Under the pieces are notes generated by a model. The model did no database searches. It saw nothing but the letters and a program-made list of their open reading frames with translations, and was not told where the DNA came from. Position numbers and translations under genes: made by a program. Below are positions 60,423 to 64,000 of a stretch of DNA of 64,000 nt, piece after piece. The DNA comes from JBGPGW01 sp046349515 (GTDB lineage Bacteria; Pseudomonadota; Alphaproteobacteria; CADEGL01): the NCBI GenBank assembly GCA_046349515.1, contig JAXMCE010000011.1:46645-110644 (forward strand). The letters run 5' to 3'. Each line of letters opens with the position of its first letter. The first letter of the stretch is position 1.

Positions 60423-62800
60423 GCTGTTCTCCCCTCATCCGCCGCGAGCACCGCGGCCTTGTACCGTTCGCCGAAGACGACGACGTCGAGTGTCGTGCCC
60501 GGCGCCGCGTGCATGGGTGCCACGCGCGCGAACGCAAGATTCTTCTTCGCCGTGTGCCCATAGGCGCCCGACGTCACATAGCCGACCTGCTGGCCACTGG
60601 CTTCGATCACTTCTCCGCCCCATGGGTTCGTCGGCACCGTGTCGTCGATCGCGAGGCGCACGAGCTTCGCGCCATTGCGGCGCGGAGCGCCGTTCCCCGC
60701 GGCACCTGTCGTGGCTCGTCCCTGCCGCGGCAGCGGCAGCGCGGCGGCCGCGAGCGAGGTCTCGACGCCGAAATCGACCCCGCAACGCGGGATGTCGCGC
60801 TCGATCCGAAGCGAATCGTGAGCGCGCCGGCCGAAATCCTTGAGCCCCCGCGCCTCGCCGTGGCGCCACAGCGCCTCGTAGAGCGGCAGGAGCTGGGTGG
60901 ACCGGCAACGGATCTCCCATGCGCTCGCATCGATGTCATCGGTCCGCACGATGCGCACCGGCGTCGAGCCGATGGTCGTCGAGACAACGCGTCGATGCGC
61001 CGTCGTCGAAACGGGATCGGCCGCGGCGGCATCGAGAATCGCGCCCGACTGAGGCCCGGCGAGAACCAGCACCGCCTCGGAGTCAGTCGTATTGGCGATC
61101 GCGACGCCCGTCGCGGGCGCGCGGTCTTTGAGCCAGTCAGCCAAAGCCTGCTCCGCCGTACCGGGAACCGCGAGGGCAAATTGATTCCCCGCAAGGCGGT
61201 CGATCGCGACGAGGAAGGCGATACCGCCCGAGGGATGGAGGAAGGCGCAGTGGGCGCGCTGACCCTGGCCCGGGAGTGCGTGGGCCGAGAGACCGTCGAG
61301 GAAACGCTCCGCCCCCTCGCCCGCCACCTCGAACTTCGCGAGCGAGGAGTGGTCGAAGACGCCGGCGGCCGCGCGCACGGCGCGACATTCGGCCCCCACG
61401 GGCTCGAACCAATTGGCGCGGGAGAAGCTCGGCTTGTCCTCGCGCGCGACGCCTGCGGGCGCGAACCAGTTGGGCACCTCCCAGCCGTTGATGACGCCGA
61501 AGACAGCGCCCTTCGCCGCAAGCGTCGCGTGGAGTGCGCTCGTGCGCACGGGCCGCGCGCCCACCACCGCCTCGGTCTCGGGATAGGACGCGAAGGATGA
61601 CCACATGTGTCCAGCCGTCAAGCGCGAGACGAGATAGTCCTTGGTCGCGAAGCCGCCGAAGCGCCGCACGTCCACATCCGACACATCGACAGACGGCTCG
61701 CCCTCGACGATCCATTCCGCGAGATAGCGCGCGACGGCCCCCTGGACGAAGCCGCCATAGACGCCGCAGCAGACGAAATAGTTCCGGAGCCCGTGGGCGG
61801 GACCGACGAGCGCCATGAGATCGGGCGTCCCGGGGATGGGGCCGTTCACGACCGTGCGGATGCCGAGCGTCTCGAGCGCGGGGATCATCCGGTAAGTCTC
61901 CTCGAGACACGGCTCCGCGCGCTCGAGATCGGGCGGGAACAGCTCGTTCGCGAAATCCTTGGGCGCGCCGTCGAGCCAGCGGAACTTCACCTTGTGCTCG
62001 TAGCCGGAGATCATGAGGCCCTGGCCTTCCTGGCGCGCGTAGAGGGGCACGCTGTAGTCGCGCAGCACCGGCAACTCAACGGACAAGCCCTTCAACTGAG
62101 GGGCCGGCTCCGTGACCAGGTATTGGTGCTCTTTCGCGAGCACCGGCAGATAGTGGCCGAGCATGGCCGAGATCTCGGCGCCCCAGCACCCGGCGGCATT
62201 CACGACGTATTCGGCCGCGATGACACCTTTGTCCGTCTCGACCCGCCATTCGCCCGACGGCATTTGCGATAGGCCCGTCACGCGGGTGTGGCGGTTGATC
62301 TCGGCTCCTCTGTCACGGGCCGCCTTGGCGAGCGCGTTCGTCGTCTGTGTCGGATCGACCCAGCCTTCCTCCTTCGTGTGCAGGCCCGCGAGGAATTGGT
62401 TGGTCTCGAGAAGCGGCCACAGCTCGCGCACGCGGTTGGGGCCGACGATCTCGGCGTCGATGCCGGCCGTGCGGGCGAGATTGAGGTAGCGCTTGAATTC
62501 CTCGACGCCGTCGCGCGTGCGGGCGAGCCGCACGCCGCCCGTCCTGTGCACGCCCACGGGCAGGCCCGTCTCCGCCTCGAGCCCGCCATAGAGCGCGAAG
62601 GAATCCTTGTAGCTGCGCGCGAGGAACAGCGTCTCGGCGTAATGCGTGCACTGCCCGGCGGCATGCCAGGTCGAGCCGGAGGTGAGCTCGTTCCGCTCGA
62701 TGAGGACCACATCGGACCAGCCGAGCTTGGTGATGTGATAGGCGACGCTGCATCCAATGACGCCCCCGCCGATGATGACCACGCGCGCGTGGGATCGCAT
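60419..62800 (-). CDS. Dimethylglycine/sarcosine dehydrogenase-like FAD + GcvT fusion (B)
   Basis: 793 residues, tandem paralogue of A. VVIIGGGVIGCSVAYHI and SGSTWHAAG with the flavinylation His46 are identical in arrangement; the GcvT-like half follows from ~450. Divergence is strongest in the substrate-binding middle of the FAD half (for example residues 225-300), suggesting different substrates or steps, such as dimethylglycine then sarcosine. It is the upstream gene of the pair and follows the cupin gene by about 95 bp on the same strand. No glycine betaine Rieske reductase or ETF genes are adjacent. Confidence 0.93.
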   Translation of the reverse strand: MRSHARVVIIGGGVIGCSVAYHITKLGWSDVVLIERNELTSGSTWHAAGQCTHYAETLFLARSYKDSFALYGGLEAETGLPVGVHRTGGVRLARTRDGVEEFKRYLNLARTAGIDAEIVGPNRVRELWPLLETNQFLAGLHTKEEGWVDPTQTTNALAKAARDRGAEINRHTRVTGLSQMPSGEWRVETDKGVIAAEYVVNAAGCWGAEISAMLGHYLPVLAKEHQYLVTEPAPQLKGLSVELPVLRDYSVPLYARQEGQGLMISGYEHKVKFRWLDGAPKDFANELFPPDLERAEPCLEETYRMIPALETLGIRTVVNGPIPGTPDLMALVGPAHGLRNYFVCCGVYGGFVQGAVARYLAEWIVEGEPSVDVSDVDVRRFGGFATKDYLVSRLTAGHMWSSFASYPETEAVVGARPVRTSALHATLAAKGAVFGVINGWEVPNWFAPAGVAREDKPSFSRANWFEPVGAECRAVRAAAGVFDHSSLAKFEVAGEGAERFLDGLSAHALPGQGQRAHCAFLHPSGGIAFLVAIDRLAGNQFALAVPGTAEQALADWLKDRAPATGVAIANTTDSEAVLVLAGPQSGAILDAAAADPVSTTAHRRVVSTTIGSTPVRIVRTDDIDASAWEIRCRSTQLLPLYEALWRHGEARGLKDFGRRAHDSLRIERDIPRCGVDFGVETSLAAAALPLPRQGRATTGAAGNGAPRRNGAKLVRLAIDDTVPTNPWGGEVIEASGQQVGYVTSGAYGHTAKKNLAFARVAPMHAAPGTTLDVVVFGERYKAAVLAADEGRTA

Positions 62801-62895
62801 GCCTCGCCCCCTGTCGTTCGACCCGCTGTCCCTAGCCTAGGAACAGCGCGGGACGAAAGTAAAGACGCGCATCCGGCGGAACGTTTAGGCCATCC

Positions 62896-63225
62896 CTAGC
62901 GCACATGGATGGCCAGCCACACGGCGGGCGGATGGCTCGACGTCTCCTCGACCACATGGCGCCGGCCGGGCGCGATTTCGACGACATCGCCCGCACAGAG
63001 GTGGCGTACCTCGCGCGGCTCCTCGAGCGCGAGCGTGGCCTGGCCGTGGAGGAGAACCACCACTTCCGTCCAGTCCTGCACGAACGAGCCTTCCGCCGGC
63101 GCCCGCGCGCCATAGGAGACGATGCGCTCGATCCGCACCTCGCGCGTGCCCGCGAGCGTCGTGAGAAGCTGGACGAGCTCGTCGCGCCCCGTGCGGGGTA
63201 TGGACTCGAAGATGTTCCGCAGCAT
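62896..63225 (-). CDS. Small cupin-domain protein
   Basis: 109 residues, one cupin barrel: TEVVVLLHGQATLALEEPREVRHLCAGDVVEIAPGRRHVVEE. Motif 2 has the PGRRH histidine; motif 1 has few metal ligands. ATG 63225 is preferred because GGGAGGGG lies 7 bp upstream; GTG 63228 precedes it. Similar small cupins in this setting are generally unassigned. It could be the first gene of a transcript that also reads the dehydrogenase pair. Confidence 0.82.
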   Translation of the reverse strand: MLRNIFESIPRTGRDELVQLLTTLAGTREVRIERIVSYGARAPAEGSFVQDWTEVVVLLHGQATLALEEPREVRHLCAGDVVEIAPGRRHVVEETSSHPPAVWLAIHVR

Positions 63226-63264
63226 CACGCCCCTCCCATGCCAGGCTCCGCCGCCGGGCGCGCG

Positions 63265-63768
63265 TTATGGAGGCGGAATCTCGCGCCAGATGTTCGAGAG
63301 AAACCCGCGCGCATCGGCGCTCGCGACCTCGCGCACGATCTCCGGCGCGCCGTTCCGGCACCGCCAGACGTAGATCGTCTCACGCCCTGTCACCACCGCG
63401 GGAATGATGTCGGCACCCGCTTCGCGCTGGCAGTATTCGACAAGGGCGGGCGCCGGTGTCCGGTCCGCATTCGCCTTGGCGGCGCAGGGAAGGTTCGCGC
63501 CCACGTAACAGGCATAGAGCTTGCCATCCATGCAGCGCCAGGACGTGCCCCGCGCGATCTCGTCGGCCGGCATGAAGTTCGCGAAGCCGAGAACCTTGCG
63601 CATGGAGGCGATGAGGCCCTCGGGCACCTTCTCGCCCGTGTAGCGCCCATCGGGCGCATCGATCGTGCCGACGGCGGCGCAGTAGGCGAAAGGGTCCTTC
63701 GCGGCCTTCTTCTCATCCGAACAGGACGCGAGCACGATCAACATGGCCAGAGCGACGAGCATCCTCAT
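63265..63768 (-). CDS. Lipoprotein, hypothetical
   Basis: 167 residues. ATG 63768 behind GGAGAGGAG; signal peptide with lipobox LASC (Cys16). The mature part has further cysteines in pairs (AYCAAVG, WRCMDGKLYACYVG, CAAKANA, EYCQREAG, WRCRNG), so it is probably disulfide-bonded. No recognised domain. It is 39 bp upstream of the cupin gene. Confidence 0.8.
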   Translation of the reverse strand: MRMLVALAMLIVLASCSDEKKAAKDPFAYCAAVGTIDAPDGRYTGEKVPEGLIASMRKVLGFANFMPADEIARGTSWRCMDGKLYACYVGANLPCAAKANADRTPAPALVEYCQREAGADIIPAVVTGRETIYVWRCRNGAPEIVREVASADARGFLSNIWREIPPP

Positions 63769-63796
63769 TCCGCGATTCTCCTCTCCGGCGCCATCC

Positions 63797-64000
63797 TCAC
63801 GTCCCGCGCGGCGCCCAGCAACACAGGACGGCGGCCACGACGGACGAGGCCGCGATGGCGGCGAGCGCACCGCCAAGGCTCGCGATACCGTAGGCGATGC
63901 CGGCCACCGTCACCCCGATCGTTCCCCCGAGGAAGCCGGCCGCGTTCAGCATGCCGGAGCCTTTCGCCGCCTCCGCGCCCGCGAGCGCCATGAGGCCCAT
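63797..64000 (-). CDS. MFS transporter, C-terminal end (N-terminus beyond window)
   Basis: About 67 residues of hydrophobic sequence: a helix-loop-helix (GSGMLNAAGFLGGTIGVTVAGIAYGI ... GGALAAIAASSVVAAVLCCW) ending APRGT. This fits the last two helices of a 12-TM major facilitator. The frame is open to the right edge. The ATG-like start at the edge is not the real one. Identity of the transported compound cannot be judged. Confidence 0.65.
   Translation of the reverse strand: MGLMALAGAEAAKGSGMLNAAGFLGGTIGVTVAGIAYGIASLGGALAAIAASSVVAAVLCCWAPRGT

Overview
The window looks like a high-GC alphaproteobacterial chromosome (compact, roughly two-thirds GC by eye). It carries families common in soil and rhizosphere Alphaproteobacteria: adenylate-cyclase/TPR proteins, fused indolepyruvate:ferredoxin oxidoreductase, HspQ, DUF1989, and many Rieske, FAD and SDR catabolic enzymes. 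I found no rRNA, tRNA, CRISPR array, transposase or integrase. The genus cannot be fixed from the sequence.

Layout. 1-3.6 kb: a Rieske oxygenase (cut by the left edge), an SDR and a phytanoyl-CoA-type dioxygenase in one minus-strand operon, with a paralogous SDR facing away. 3.6-6.7 kb: an AT-richer two-gene island (Ser/Thr kinase plus TPR protein), bounded by an ~81-bp direct duplication of the 3' end of the upstream SDR gene. 6.7-15.7 kb: OsmC, a tiny lipoprotein, a P450, then a Rieske/GMC/RraA operon divergent from a homocysteine S-methyltransferase and an FAD amine oxidase. 15.7-17.6 kb: two adjacent genes broken by three single-base frameshifts, one of them a PASTA-repeat protein. 17.7-32.4 kb: MFS pump, stand-alone lipoyl protein, SDR, acyl-CoA ligase, PLP lyase, EamA and LysE transporters, a 2-oxoacid dehydrogenase E1 pair, an agmatinase-like ureohydrolase and a 1160-residue indolepyruvate oxidoreductase. 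32.6-45.1 kb: small exported proteins, an amidase, an 879-residue RTX-type protein with a structured AT-rich leader, a divergent TauD pair, a cold-shock protein, a DHDPS-like aldolase, an SDR and a DUF1501/DUF1800 pair. 45.2-64 kb: TerC, a Sel1-protease fusion, EamA, DUF1989, HspQ, an amidohydrolase, a second SDR/homocysteine methyltransferase pair, MFS, an ABM protein, a cyclase-TPR protein, a tandem pair of dimethylglycine/sarcosine-dehydrogenase-like proteins, a cupin, a lipoprotein and the end of an MFS gene.

Common theme (inference): uptake and oxidation of methylated amines and other small organic nitrogen compounds. Glutamate-bridged Rieske oxygenases, FAD amine dehydrogenases with GcvT-like C-terminal halves, two homocysteine methyltransferases, a GMC oxidoreductase, an agmatinase and a DUF1989 protein fit demethylation of quaternary and secondary amines. 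No conventional DNA-binding transcription factor was recognised.

The most unusual feature is the kinase-TPR island. It appears to have inserted into the 3' end of an SDR gene, left that gene a complete reading frame, and separated it from an OsmC gene that probably sat directly downstream.
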